Shown piece by piece: positions 43,885-53,907 of a DNA stretch of 64,000 nucleotides (the stretch's first letter is position 1; every line of letters starts with the position of its first letter). The stretch covers positions 49,612,740 to 49,676,739 of the forward strand of contig NC_054740.1 in assembly GCF_018143015.1 (NCBI RefSeq), given 5' to 3'. The notes beneath the pieces were generated by a model. It was not told the DNA's origin, did not search any database, and worked only from the letters and a program-made list of their open reading frames with translations. The DNA is from Lytechinus variegatus. Its lineage: Eukaryota > Echinodermata > Echinoidea > Temnopleuroida > Toxopneustidae. The translations under genes and the position numbers were made by a program.

Positions 43885-45030
43885 CAGTGGCGTACCGTGG
43901 GTCACGGCATTGGGGGGCACCAGCAAAAATTCGGAACTGCCTAGTGAGCTCGCGAAGCGCGCCCAGTTGCCACGTATACTGACCTAATAGAGATATTTTT
44001 GTAAGGACAGTGACAATAAATGGACATGTTCGCGCGAGCTTAAAATTTTTGATATTCAAACCTAAAAAGGGACATTACAATCAATCTTTTGTAATCATGA
44101 TACGTACCTGTCTCGCTAAATAATGCGAGCGCGAAGCGCGAACTGAAATTTTTGTAGATATTGACCCAAAACAGGAAGATTTTAAGGACTATATTTTAGG
44201 AATCTTTTATCTATTAAGATTATACACATCTCACCATAGTCATTTAATGGGAGTGCCAATAAGCGCTTGCTGATTTTGTTAGATTTACATCTAAACATGC
44301 ACATAAAGCACTTGTAATCATGATTAACATACCCATCTCACTAATCAAATCTTGCGAGCGCGAAGCGCGAGCTGAAAATTTAGGAAATTCAGACCTGAAG
44401 AGGGGCATTTTAAGGCTTGTTTGTAGGAATTCAAGAAGACCTTACGTAGTTCACTAACCAAATGATGCGAGCGCGAAGCGCAAGCTGAAAATTTTTGATA
44501 TTCAGATCAGAAAACAGAAAAAGGGGACATTTTAAGGACTCATTCTAGGAATTGATGGAGAGCAGACATCTTTCACCAATCCACTACTGCGAACGTAAGC
44601 ACGGACAGGAAATGTTTTATATTAAGACCTTAAAATGGGACAATCACTTAAAGTATTCATGAAAAAGAAGCATACTATTGTACATGTAAAAGAATAACTC
44701 GAAGTGCAAGGAAATACATTTGGTAGTTTGGTGTATATTGACTTGAAAACGGGAGGTTTTAGTATAACAAGATTATATATCTCGGTAAACAGGCAATGGG
44801 AGAACCAGGAACAATGAAGACATATATGCCCTGAGCCAATTATGTTTCAATTATATGAAAAAATGTTCCTTATGTAATGTAACATAACATAATTATAACA
44901 TTATAATGAACATTCAATGTCTTCTTTCCCACGTTTCTCTTCCTTTCTCCCTTTTTTCCTCCTTTTTTAGTCAGCCGATGGGGGGGGGGGGCACGTGCCC
45001 CCATGCCCCCCCCCTGTAGTTACGCCACTG
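43885..45030. mobile_element. Nested hAT-like element, CAGTGGCGTA family
   Basis: It starts CAGTGGCGTACCGTGGGTC and ends AGTTACGCCACTG, with CCTGTAAT before and ACTATAAT after (six of eight bases the same). A CACGGCATTGGGGGG stretch near the left and GGGGGCACGTGCCCCC near the right give G/C-rich subterminal parts. Inside, GCGAGCGCGAAGCGCGAGC words recur near 44126, 44355 and 44467, each followed by a TGAAATTTTT.ATATTCAGACC-like phrase, a degenerate tandem array. Confidence 0.82.
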
Positions 45031-45459
45031 ACTATAATCCTATCATAATTATTATCATTATTATTGATATTGTCATTATCCTTATTAGTCATGATTACAT
45101 CATATTACCAATAAATATTAATTTTCATCACTTCTCTTTGTTACATAATTATGTGATGATAATTGCAATTGATGGCACTGCTAAGTACACTTACTGCTTC
45201 TGCTGCTACTGACTGGTAGTATTTAGTGTCATTAGATATACAGAACAATTGAAACATAATTACTTTTATAAAACAAATGAAAGTACAAAATACAAAATGC
45301 CTTGAAAATGCCTTGAAATTTCAAGGCTCAAAATCCTCAAGGCCAAGGCCCTCTCAAGGCCAAGGCTTAAATGTTCAAGGCCAAGGCTTTGAAAAAATAG
45401 GCCTTAAGGCGCCTTAAGGCCAAGGCCGAGCATCAAGGCACTGCAACACTGATCACATG

Positions 45460-46272
45460 TTGTGTGAACATGAAAGGTTGTCATTGTGTCATGCTTGAAT
45501 GAGCATACTTTGAAAATTGCACAAAAAATGCTAAAATGTACTGCTGATACATCATGAAAAATTACCCATGTGATTTTTCAAAAGTGACATTTTGCCTTCA
45601 GGAAAAACCAATTCAAAATAGCTGAGTACAATGACCTATATCCCAGCCTTTCCAATCACCTCTACTTGTATGAAAGTCTTCACAGAAACTTACATACTGT
45701 ACATGAAATTTCACATCTTCTATATTTCTCAAAAAATAGACCCTTGAAAACTGTATGTTGTGTAGAAAACCATTTTCATCGACATGTTGTCTAAAGGTTT
45801 AGAAAATATGAAACGTTTTAGAAAAAAGGTAAAAAGTAGTATTTCACATAAAATATGATTGGAGAGCCGATTGTATATGTCATCAGTGTTGCCGATTTTT
45901 AAAGCGAAGAGTAATTTGCAAAAATATGTAAATGAGTAATTTATTTCTTTCTTCACCAATTTTGATTATTCCTTTTTTAATATGCAGTTCAAATTATTCT
46001 CATTTTATTGAAATTGCAACATATTAGGTGTGAACTAACCCTGTAAGAGAGTGTATTTTTACCAGGCTTCATGATGATAACCATTCATACCTAAAGTTGA
46101 CCTATTATAATACATGAAAATAAATTTAGTTTCTTGTTCTACCCCAGGTCTTTGAAGACCATTTTTCTGGCACTCCATAATCCAATGCAAAACAGGAACG
46201 ATAAAAGTTTAGAAGAGATCATAAAAGAGAGATAAAGTAGAGCTAAATATGTAATGAATTCTATTGTCTCAC
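45460..46272. other. Unannotated stretch
   Basis: No coding exon or repeat is recognised. Further 3' exons of the minus-strand recombinase gene could lie here. Confidence 0.4.
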
Positions 46273-46472
46273 CATCAAGTTGGATGTCTTTAATTTGCCT
46301 TCGTTTGAATTCTGCTATCCTTCCTGTATCCATCATTAATAGGATCTTTGAAATATCAGTCCTCTCCAAAATATCCGATGTTGCCCTGTAGTATACATTA
46401 TGCACATCTAACTAAAGTATGGCCCAGATGATCGATGATCCATTTTTGTTGTTGTGGGCTAACATCAAGTCC
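46273..46472 (-). CDS. Tyrosine recombinase gene, exon with catalytic His and Tyr
   Basis: The exon reads GLDVSPQQQKWIIDHLGHT and then, after one extra base near 46411, DVHNVYYRATSDILERTDIS and KILLMMDTGRIAEFKRRQIK. LGHT with His and NVYYR with the nucleophile Tyr are the last two catalytic landmarks of tyrosine recombinases in Crypton-like proteins (LGHxxxVHxxYYR). The acceptor is GATGTTCAG and the donor GTGAGA. It starts on a codon boundary, as the exon ending at 49335 requires. The one-base shift between His and Tyr would destroy the enzyme unless it is a sequencing error. It belongs to a five-exon model; a further C-terminal exon is likely because no stop is in frame. Confidence 0.8.
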
Positions 46473-47190
46473 CTGAACATCAAAGGAAACAGATACATGA
46501 GGTACGGAGTTTGTGTTGATAATGTGAGCATTGTGAATAATACAACTAGCTAATATAATGAAGAAGTGCATGTGAAATGACAAATAGAAAGCAAAATTAG
46601 TGCCTTGGTGATAATGAAACACCCCTTTATATGCCTAGTACAGAGTTTGCACAGAAAATTGGACAATATGATTTTTTTTTCTATACAGTCCCAAATAAAA
46701 CTAGCATGGTCTGATAAATAAGTGAAATACTTCAGTTTACATAAGCACATTTTCTACAGAATGAAAACAGGCAAGCTAAACTCAACCTTTCATTGAATAT
46801 TATTGAGTATGTTTTCAACATGTTTCATGTTTAAGGTCAAAGTTACCTGCACATAAGATGTAAACAAACTTTAAGTAAATAATCAAATATACAACTAAGG
46901 TAAAGTCTGACCTCTCTTATTTTATATCTACCCACGTTTTGACCACAGTTCATCCCAATAAAAGTAAATGATTTGGCTAGATATGGGTGAATCAATCTGG
47001 AATACATTTAGCTGCCCACCCATTTCTAGCTGAAGTTCTCTAGCCTACTTCTGTAACATTTGCACATCTGCAAAAACATGACTGTGGATATGTCTGGATG
47101 ATGAAGAGATCCACATGAAACCAGTTAACAGAGGGCGGAATGTACAATTATATGAATAAAGAATAGAGGTATTTGACGCCATCCAATGAG
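46473..47190. other. Recombinase intron
   Basis: No repeat is recognised in this part of the intron. Confidence 0.4.
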
Positions 47191-47356
47191 CATGTACGCA
47201 GCGTTCTCGCCAGAAAAAAATTCACCCATGTCGGGGACTTGTGCTGCCACTCCCGGGGGGTGGGAGCGCGGAAGCGACGGCCTTTTCATCAAATAGAGAC
47301 GCCAAGGAAGCCCCATTGTGGCGTATTTTTAAGCCCACACAAATGCACATAAATGC

Positions 47357-48589
47357 TAGGCCTGGGAGTAAACATTGAATGGTTCGATTGGCATGCCGCC
47401 AATCACCAATCGATTAGCAAAATTTACACAAATCGAACGTTCGGCAGATCCCGATTATGACATTGGGAGAACTCGAATACCCAAGTAATAATAACAAAAT
47501 GACAAGAAAACAATGATGACACTTCATACAGGTTTAAAAATTATGTTACCGAGATAATTTTTCAAAAATAATCAATGATTGTATTACATTCACAGTTACA
47601 CACCAACATGAAAGCGCTCCAAATTTTTTTTAATCCCACCCAACCTTGCCCTCGATTCACAAAATGAGTTCATTGTCTGCGTGCACAAAACAATAAGAAA
47701 ACACACAACCAAGCTCACTTGAGCTGATTGGACCTTCGGATAGCCAATGAAACTTTTGGGGAAACAAAGAAGAAGGCAGTGGTTCCCTTATCAGGAGAGG
47801 TCATGACTTCAGAAATAAATTGACCCCTCCCCATCTGTGTGTGTGTGAGGGAGAGAGAAAGATAAGGGTGGGAGCTGGAGAATTCCTTTCATGTTTCAAA
47901 ACAATAATGCAACCTTTTTTCTATCCCCCTCACACAATGAAAACTACATTCCAACATGCGCCCGTCTTCACCGGTACTTTCTCGACTAGTCTCCAAAAAT
48001 AGACCCAGTTATACATGTAGGTTCAAATGATAAAAAATCGTAATTTTAAAAGGTATTTCAAATTAAATATTTTGCAAAATATTTTTTTTTGAATACATGT
48101 GTTGAATCATGGGCAGTGCCACAAGTGGGGGTGGGGACATGGTGTGGGCAAGGGATGAAATTGTTCAAGAAATGCTCCACCTGGGGTCAGTCTCAAAGAA
48201 TAGTTCATGAATGAGTTGTTTACATCTTTGGGCTTTGGACTCGGTCGGCTGATCTGGGCTGATTCATTCATATGCAGGGGTGTGGCACTTGGAGGGATGC
48301 ATGCATAATACCAGAGTACCAGCATGGATTTAGGAAGGATTTTCATTGGAACAATAAACTGAAAGTTTAATCTCATTTCATGTAGTTTCTTTTGATATAA
48401 ATATCATGGAGAAGGGGAAAAAGGTCCTACTTTCATTTATTCTAAACATATGAATTTGATGGAGATTTCACCATAAAGTAGGTCAACTATTGTGACTTAA
48501 AAGACCTGATTCCCGACGAACAATCGAATCATTCAATTATTTTTTCAGGAAATAATTGAATGGTAAAAATGACAATCGTCCCAGGCCTA
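47357..48589. mobile_element. Nested MITE, TAGGCCTGGGA ends
   Basis: It starts TAGGCCTGGGAGTAAAC and ends GTCCCAGGCCTA. Subterminal words are ATTGAATGGTTCGATTGG and CAATCGATTAG at the left, and AATCGAATCATTCAATTAT with AATTGAATGG at the right. ATAAATGC precedes it and ATCCATGC stands two bases beyond it, a possible diverged duplication. TAGGCCTGG is also the start of the 2074-3275 element. Confidence 0.75.
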
Positions 48590-48625
48590 ACATCCATGCA
48601 CCATAGCGGTCACGCACAGTTCTCA

Positions 48626-48750
48626 AACTCCTTTGCTATTCATTCATTGTGTGCAGAGAGGGCGGGATAAAATGACAAACACAGTTCAACTCCTTTGCTA
48701 TTCGTTCATTGTGTGTATAGAGGGCGGGATAAATGACAAACACAGAACAA
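48626..48750. repeat. Two-copy tandem duplication of about 60 bp
   Basis: CTCCTTTGCTATTCATTCAT with GAGAGGGCGGGATAAAATGA is followed at once by a second copy, CTCCTTTGCTATTCGTTCAT with AGAGGGCGGGATAAATGACA. Confidence 0.85.
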
Positions 48751-49334
48751 GTACATGTTCCTTGTATATACAATGCATTTATTCCTAGTTCCACTCCTAT
48801 CATATCAGTAAGCGCAGCTACCGGTAGGTCATGGAGCATAGCCGGTGTGATTTGCGGGGCAGACGGGGGAATAGGCAACGGAACGACCGTACCGTGCCGT
48901 CATATGCCCGCAATAGCAGCCGCGAGCTAGCTGGGCACCTTGCCACTTTCCTAGCCGTAGTAGGCCTGTAAGTGGTCTTAAGTTGGTGGGACTTCGGCGC
49001 AACCCGATAAATGAAGTTGATATCACTAAGATGAGTTCATGGAGTGTATTATTTTTTTCTGAATATTTCCATTTAATTTTTCCACGCATGTCGCCACGCA
49101 TGTCACTGAAATTTTACGCATGGTTCCACTTGGTCTCCATTTCCGCACGCATGGTGTTTGCACCATGCGTATTATACACTGGCGAGAACGCTGCATGTAC
49201 GTGTGCTCCAACCTCAAACAAAAACCAAGAAGTATTCCAAATTGTTCCTTTGTACAAAATACTGACTAATAACACTGATGTCGTTTCCTTTTTTATTTGT
49301 TTTCTTAATTTTCAAAGTTAGAATTAATGTCTAC

Positions 49335-49435
49335 CTGGATCATAGTGGCCATAAAACGTCGGCAATTTGTAGCCCGGATTCTCTCTGGGGATACAAGCTC
49401 TGCTTCATGTGCCACAGATGCTACCGCATGACCCC
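49335..49435 (-). CDS. Tyrosine recombinase gene, exon with RATNCRRFMAT
   Basis: A 101-bp exon encodes 33 full codons: GHAVASVAHEAELVSPERIR, ATNCRRFMATMIQ. The segment corresponds to the T-x-x-R-K-x-x-A-T stretch where Crypton-like recombinases carry catalytic His/Arg residues (LRKHxAT); here Phe stands where His is common. It takes two bases (GG) to complete the Gly codon opened at 49985 and ends on a codon boundary. The acceptor is ATCAGAG and the donor GTAGAC. It is too short to find by length alone, so phase agreement on both sides is the main support. Confidence 0.75.
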
Positions 49436-49984
49436 CTCTGATGACTCCTGCCACCATCTGTGCCGTTTCTTCAGTAAGCAAACTTTGTCAGAAAAACGTA
49501 CCTTACGTATGCTTCACCAGAATGGCGCGCATGACGTAGGATAGTAAGCAAATTATTCTTACAGCTCCCTTGTAATATCCACTGCATTAAAAATAATATT
49601 AGCTCATGGTCAAATCCATTATTTTCCTGTTATATGTTCTTTAGGTATCTAAAAAATAAACTTTTTCAGAATTTAATAGATTCTATAAACTTTAAAGCTC
49701 ACAAACAGAAATTTAATCAGATCATTATCTCCTCTACAAATATACAAATTTTGAAATTGAATTAGTCCTTAAATCGATTTTGATCACATTTGATCAGGAT
49801 TAGATATATCCTCCATCAAAATCCAAATAAATGGGATAAAAAAGCACAAGAAAATAATATATTGGGAAAAAATTTGTTGTGGTATATCATAAACACACAT
49901 TTGAATCTATAAGTCTATTTTATTTTTATTTGGGAAAAAAACTTTATCATTATAAAGCTCAATATATAAATATATGATTCTTAC
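49436..49984. other. Recombinase intron
   Basis: A+T-rich, with no repeat recognised. Confidence 0.5.
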
Positions 49985-50111
49985 CACTGTTTGCAAACAC
50001 ATATGGATTTGATGAGGATATCCCTGCATCTTGTCTCACATTAGCTGATGTCACAAAGTCTAGAAGAGGCTTAATGTCCGCACTAACCAGAAGGGGAACA
50101 AATTTGCCATG
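49985..50111 (-). CDS. Tyrosine recombinase gene, exon with KFVPLLV
   Basis: A 127-bp exon encodes HGKFVPLLVSADIKPLLDFV, TSANVRQDAGISSSNPYVFA, NSG. This matches the G-R-x-V-P-V-L-L-T-x-E-M ... NPYLFA block of Crypton-like recombinase domains (the beta strands and following helix). The acceptor is ATTTAG and the donor GTAAGA. It begins on a codon boundary, as the exon ending at 51226 demands, and leaves one base for the next exon. Confidence 0.82.
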
Positions 50112-50587
50112 CTAAATAATGGAAACAATGGAAGAATACATTATCTAGCTGGAAAACTTAACTAAATATGTTCAATTAGCACCAACCCTAAAAATTCAAA
50201 GTTGGTACCTATAGGGGAGGACATATCGCTACAACACAACAAGCATGAATGATATAACCACAAATCTTTAACAATTCTACTAATATTTTGCACTGTTTGA
50301 ATGATTGGGTTTTAGCCTTTGAATAATAATGAATCAATAAACAAGTGTGTAGTTCTTGCACAGCATTGACACCCCCCCCTCGGAATGGACAATAAGATAC
50401 AAATCAAATTTTCATGCTTTAAAAAGAAAACGAAATTGTGATCTCAGAAATTAGACGTTCAAATACCATAATAATGTATTCATGCAATTATCAATATCAA
50501 GATAATGAATGTGTTTCCATACTAGCTAGGTATCGCATGTCTTTGTCCTTGGTGACTCTCTCATGCTAATTTTGAGTTTCGAAGTTT
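50112..50587. other. Recombinase intron
   Basis: No feature is recognised before the next MITE. Confidence 0.4.
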
Positions 50588-50595
50588 ATTAGAAA

Positions 50596-51123
50596 TACGG
50601 GGGGGGGGGGGGGGCACTTCCATTGACGAGTGGATACCATGCGTGTCCATGGGGTTTCAAAAAGCACCCTAAACAAGTATTTTCTATGTTCTGAAAATGC
50701 ACCCCTTAACGAGTATTGGCGTGTGAATCAATACCCTTAACAAGTATTGGAATCAAAATGGTACCCTTGACAAAAATTCCCTTAATTTGACCCCTAAACA
50801 AAACACAGCGATTACGAACTTCGGCTTAACCTTTACTTACTTTGGATTTCGTACTGCCCCACCTCACACACCTCGCTCAAATCGGACCCTAAGCACGTAG
50901 TGTTGGTGCAATCTTTTAGTGTTTTTATACCCTCGCAAATTGGACCCTAAACACGTAGCTTTCCTAGTGAAATATATACCCTTTTTCAGTATTTTAGCGT
51001 TTTTGACACCCTTATTACGTTACGTACGTAACTTGCCCTGTCTTGATTTAAATACCCTTTTTACTTGTTTTTTTGGACACCCATGGTATCCACTCTTCAA
51101 TGGAAGTGGCCCCCCCCCCCCGG
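50596..51123. mobile_element. hAT-like MITE with G-run ends and CCCTTAACAAGTA words
   Basis: It is flanked by a perfect 8-bp duplication ATTAGAAA (50588-50595 and 51124-51131). The left end is TACGGGGG then CACTTCCATTGACGAGTGGA and TACCATGCGTGTCC. The right end mirrors it with GGACACCCATGGTATCC, ACTCTTCAATGGAAGTG and a C run. Between them ACCCTAAACAAGTATT, CCCTTAACGAGTATTGG, CCCTTAACAAGTATTGG and ACCCTAAACACGTAG recur. It lies in an intron of the recombinase gene. Confidence 0.88.
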
Positions 51124-51225
51124 ATTAGAAAGCATATTGGGATAGTAGAAGAAAACAGTGGAAACACCGGCCCTTGAATACTTTTTACATACAGTGTTTG
51201 GCACAGCTTAATCGATGCACTTTAC

Positions 51226-51349
51226 CTTGCCTCTAATCATTATGACATCTTGTGTCTTCAGCAGATAGTGTTCAAATTGCGTTAGCTTCCCAACAACTTC
51301 CGGGCAAACTTCGTCTTCACCGCTACGTCTGGCCTTGTAGTCAGACAAG
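51226..51349 (-). CDS. Tyrosine recombinase gene, exon LSDYKARR
   Basis: A 124-bp exon encodes LSDYKARRSGEDEVCPEVVG, KLTQFEHYLLKTQDVIMIRG, K. The pattern E-x-L-T-x-x-E-x-x-L-x-x-x-x-x-I-x-I-R-G-K is that of the Crypton-like domain just before the VPVLL strand. One base completes the Ser codon opened at 53908 and the exon ends on a codon boundary. The acceptor is CCTGATAG and the donor GTAAAG. Confidence 0.82.
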
Positions 51350-51929
51350 CTATCAGGACAGACAAAATACATTATCAATATACAATCATACCTGGTTTGC
51401 TCAAATAAAGCTAAGTAGTAGGTGAAAGGCATCTGCTTAATCCCAATCCAATGAATATTTTGTGTCTTGAGACACCATGGGGGAGGGATTAAGGGTGACG
51501 AGAAGGCATATTTGGCCCCCTTCCTTTCAGATCTTGCAAAGGTCACACAATCGCCACAAAGTTTTGCATGCTGGTAGAGTATTGCATAAACAACACAAGA
51601 TGGTTCTTGAACAACTAGTGTCGCCCGATCTCGCAATACACCTTTTTAAGCAGGTTAAAGGTAAAATGATCTTGGACCTTGACACGTTAACTTCAGGTAC
51701 AGTGTATGTCGATACATGAAAGGTCTCATAGTGCAGCTTTGACTCAAGTTTAGTTGTAATAAGACTGAAACAAATAAGCAAAAGGAATTTGAAAATTGAC
51801 CTCAAATGACCTTATCATATGATCTGTGACCTTGTCATGTGACCATGAAGTGCATCCAAATGGGAAGGTACCTTATAGTGCACCTATATTCCAAGTTAGG
51901 TAGTAAATGAGATATAATAACAAGTTTGT
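51350..51929. other. Recombinase intron
   Basis: Near 51800-51850 GTGACCTTGTCATGTGACC-type phrases match 53060-53100, a dispersed repeat whose halves flank the next feature. Confidence 0.45.
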
Positions 51930-52985
51930 CATAAAATTTGACTAGCTTGCTGGAATTTTTTACAGTTAGTTGCAAGCATGCCACTATTTAAACAATTCTC
52001 TGACTAACTCGCAAAAAAAGGAGAGTGACAAGCTGGCAAGAAAAAGGATGGTGGCTAGCTAGGGACAATTAAGCTTTCCAGAAAATTTGCAAGATAGGTG
52101 GAGAAAGAAATCCACAGGAAAATTTTTAAGAGTGGATATGGGAGTGAAAAGCTTGCAAATAACTTTGTTGCAAACTGCATGCTTGCAACTGGACCGTGGC
52201 AAAAACAAGCTCTATATGCAAATTAGGTAATTTGCATACAAAACACAGGGTGTGTGCAGTTCAGTATTTTTGTACAATCTATTTGATTAACTCCATTACT
52301 GATAATTTAATCCAATTTAATATTTTTCCTAAATGTTAAGATCGATCAATAAACAACATGTATCGAATTTCAATAATATATTTCAATTACACCTAATTAA
52401 ACAGGAATTCAAGAATAACTAACCAGGAAAAAAGTATATTTACTCAAATACCAGTGTATGGGAGATACAACTCAAAATTAATTCAAAGTATGGCAGACTA
52501 GCATGGCAAGCTTTACATGAAGAAGCTGCAGAACTAGCTTGCAAGCAAGCTTGTTTCAAATAACTTGTGGGAAGCTGGTTTTGCTTGAACAAGCTTGCCA
52601 CTAGCTTGTTTTCAGCAAGCTGCATGCTTGCCCAACTAGCTCCCACACCTTGTCCAACTAGCTATATCACGCTTACCAAACTAGCTTGCTCAATTACAAG
52701 CTTGTCGCAATCTTGTTTAACTAGCTAGTTTTGTTCCAAATATGCAAATGAGCTGCACGCTTGCCAAACTAGTTTGTTGCAAGCTTGTTTTACTAGCTAG
52801 TGTCAAGCTGGTTGCGTTCCAATACAAGCTAGTCACTGAGCTAGTTCTATAGCTTGCTGCAAGCTAGTTTGAGCAAACAAGCGTGCAACTCATTTACATA
52901 TTTGGAACGAAACTAGCTAGTCGCAAGCTAGTTAAACAAGCTTGTTACAAGCTAGTCAAACAAGATTGTACAAAATTTGTATAAG
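51930..52985. repeat. CAAGCTAGTT-rich repeat block
   Basis: About 20 words such as AACTAGCTAGT, CAAGCTAGTT and CTAGCTTG occur in both orientations, densest at 52640-52975, for example AACTAGCTAGTCGCAAGC near 52912. AACTAGCTAGTT is a palindrome. The ends AAATTTGACTAGCTTG at the left and CAAGCTAGTCAAAC at the right are roughly inverted. It is probably another MITE; borders are uncertain. It lies in a recombinase intron. Confidence 0.65.
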
Positions 52986-53907
52986 GGTAAACTGTTAAAA
53001 CAGGAACAATTTTAAAAAGATTACCAGTAACCAAATTTACCTACAATTTGACTGCAATTAAATGACCATGTGATGTGACCTTTGACCTTGTCATGTGACC
53101 TGGATGCACGTCATAACTTGCAGGCTTGGTTACAAATGAAGAGAGTTTATTCTAACAGGAGCAATTTCAAAAAGGTTAACCGAAACTTTAACAGAGAGCC
53201 GGACATACAGAATTTTGATCGCTGTGTCCCTATGAACATTCGCTCAGGCAATACAAAAACAGCATACCAAACTTAGATGGATATTGATATTGAATTAACT
53301 CCCATTTCATATGAAAAACGCCCATCCATATATCACTCAAATCTTACTTAAAGGAGAATTTACCCTGACATTAATTTGTTGTCAGTGAATGAAGAAAAAT
53401 ACAACAATCAAACTTTGAAAATTTTAGCAAAGTTCAAAAGTTCCTAATTTTCAAAATTTTGATTTACACCTCTGATGGGCATCCCTGAGTTGGCAACCTA
53501 CAGACACAAACTGGCTGCCAACATGGAGAACTTTCCTTTCACTTATTACACAGAATTTTACATTTTTTCTTTTTGAAAAAAGTACACAAAATTTAGCATT
53601 TTTGTTTTGAGTATGATATGGATATATTTATTTTGCAGGCATTTTGGAGAGAATCATGTTGATTCCTCATCCACTTTTCTTGAAACCAATGGTGAAAAGA
53701 ACAATTTTGAATTTGCGCTAAACTTTTTGATGACCTTGCCAGCATGTTTAAGCATGCTCTTAACGTGTGCAAAGCTTACCCATACCATATTTATGGTATA
53801 CCAGTGTTTTTGCCCAATTCTTCATATGCGGGCATACGCTGCCTAAAATGCCAAGATGTAACAGCATAACATGCACTCTAAAACACATTTTGAAAACTTT
53901 TTCTTAC
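52986..53907. other. Recombinase intron
   Basis: TGACCTTTGACCT, two half sites spaced by one base, lies at 53076-53088. No other feature is recognised. Confidence 0.45.

Larger units (their letters stand above)
42541..45451. mobile_element. hAT-like element with GGCCAAGGCC ends
   Basis: It starts CAGTGTTGTAGTCAAGGC and ends CACTGCAACACTG, flanked by a perfect 8-bp duplication ATCACATG (42533-42540 and 45452-45459). The left 150 bp and right 130 bp are built of AAGGCCAAGGC words, and the right end also has GCCTTAAGGCGCCTTAAGGC, a palindrome. A second hAT-like element (43885-45030) lies inside. No transposase is recognised. Confidence 0.9.
47199..49193. mobile_element. hAT-like element in recombinase intron, CGCATG words
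   Basis: The ends CAGCGTTCTCGCCAG and CTGGCGAGAACGCTG are perfect inverted repeats over 15 bases, flanked by a perfect 8-bp duplication CATGTACG (47191-47198 and 49194-49201). The right end carries ACGCATG words, among them CACGCATGGTG and CACCATGCGT facing each other near 49145-49170. A second MITE (47357-48589) lies inside. Confidence 0.9.

Noticed and set aside
45003..45212. Ile-rich open frame (IIIIIIIIDIVIILI)
   Set aside because: It translates an ATT/ATC simple stretch next to a MITE end; no gene support.
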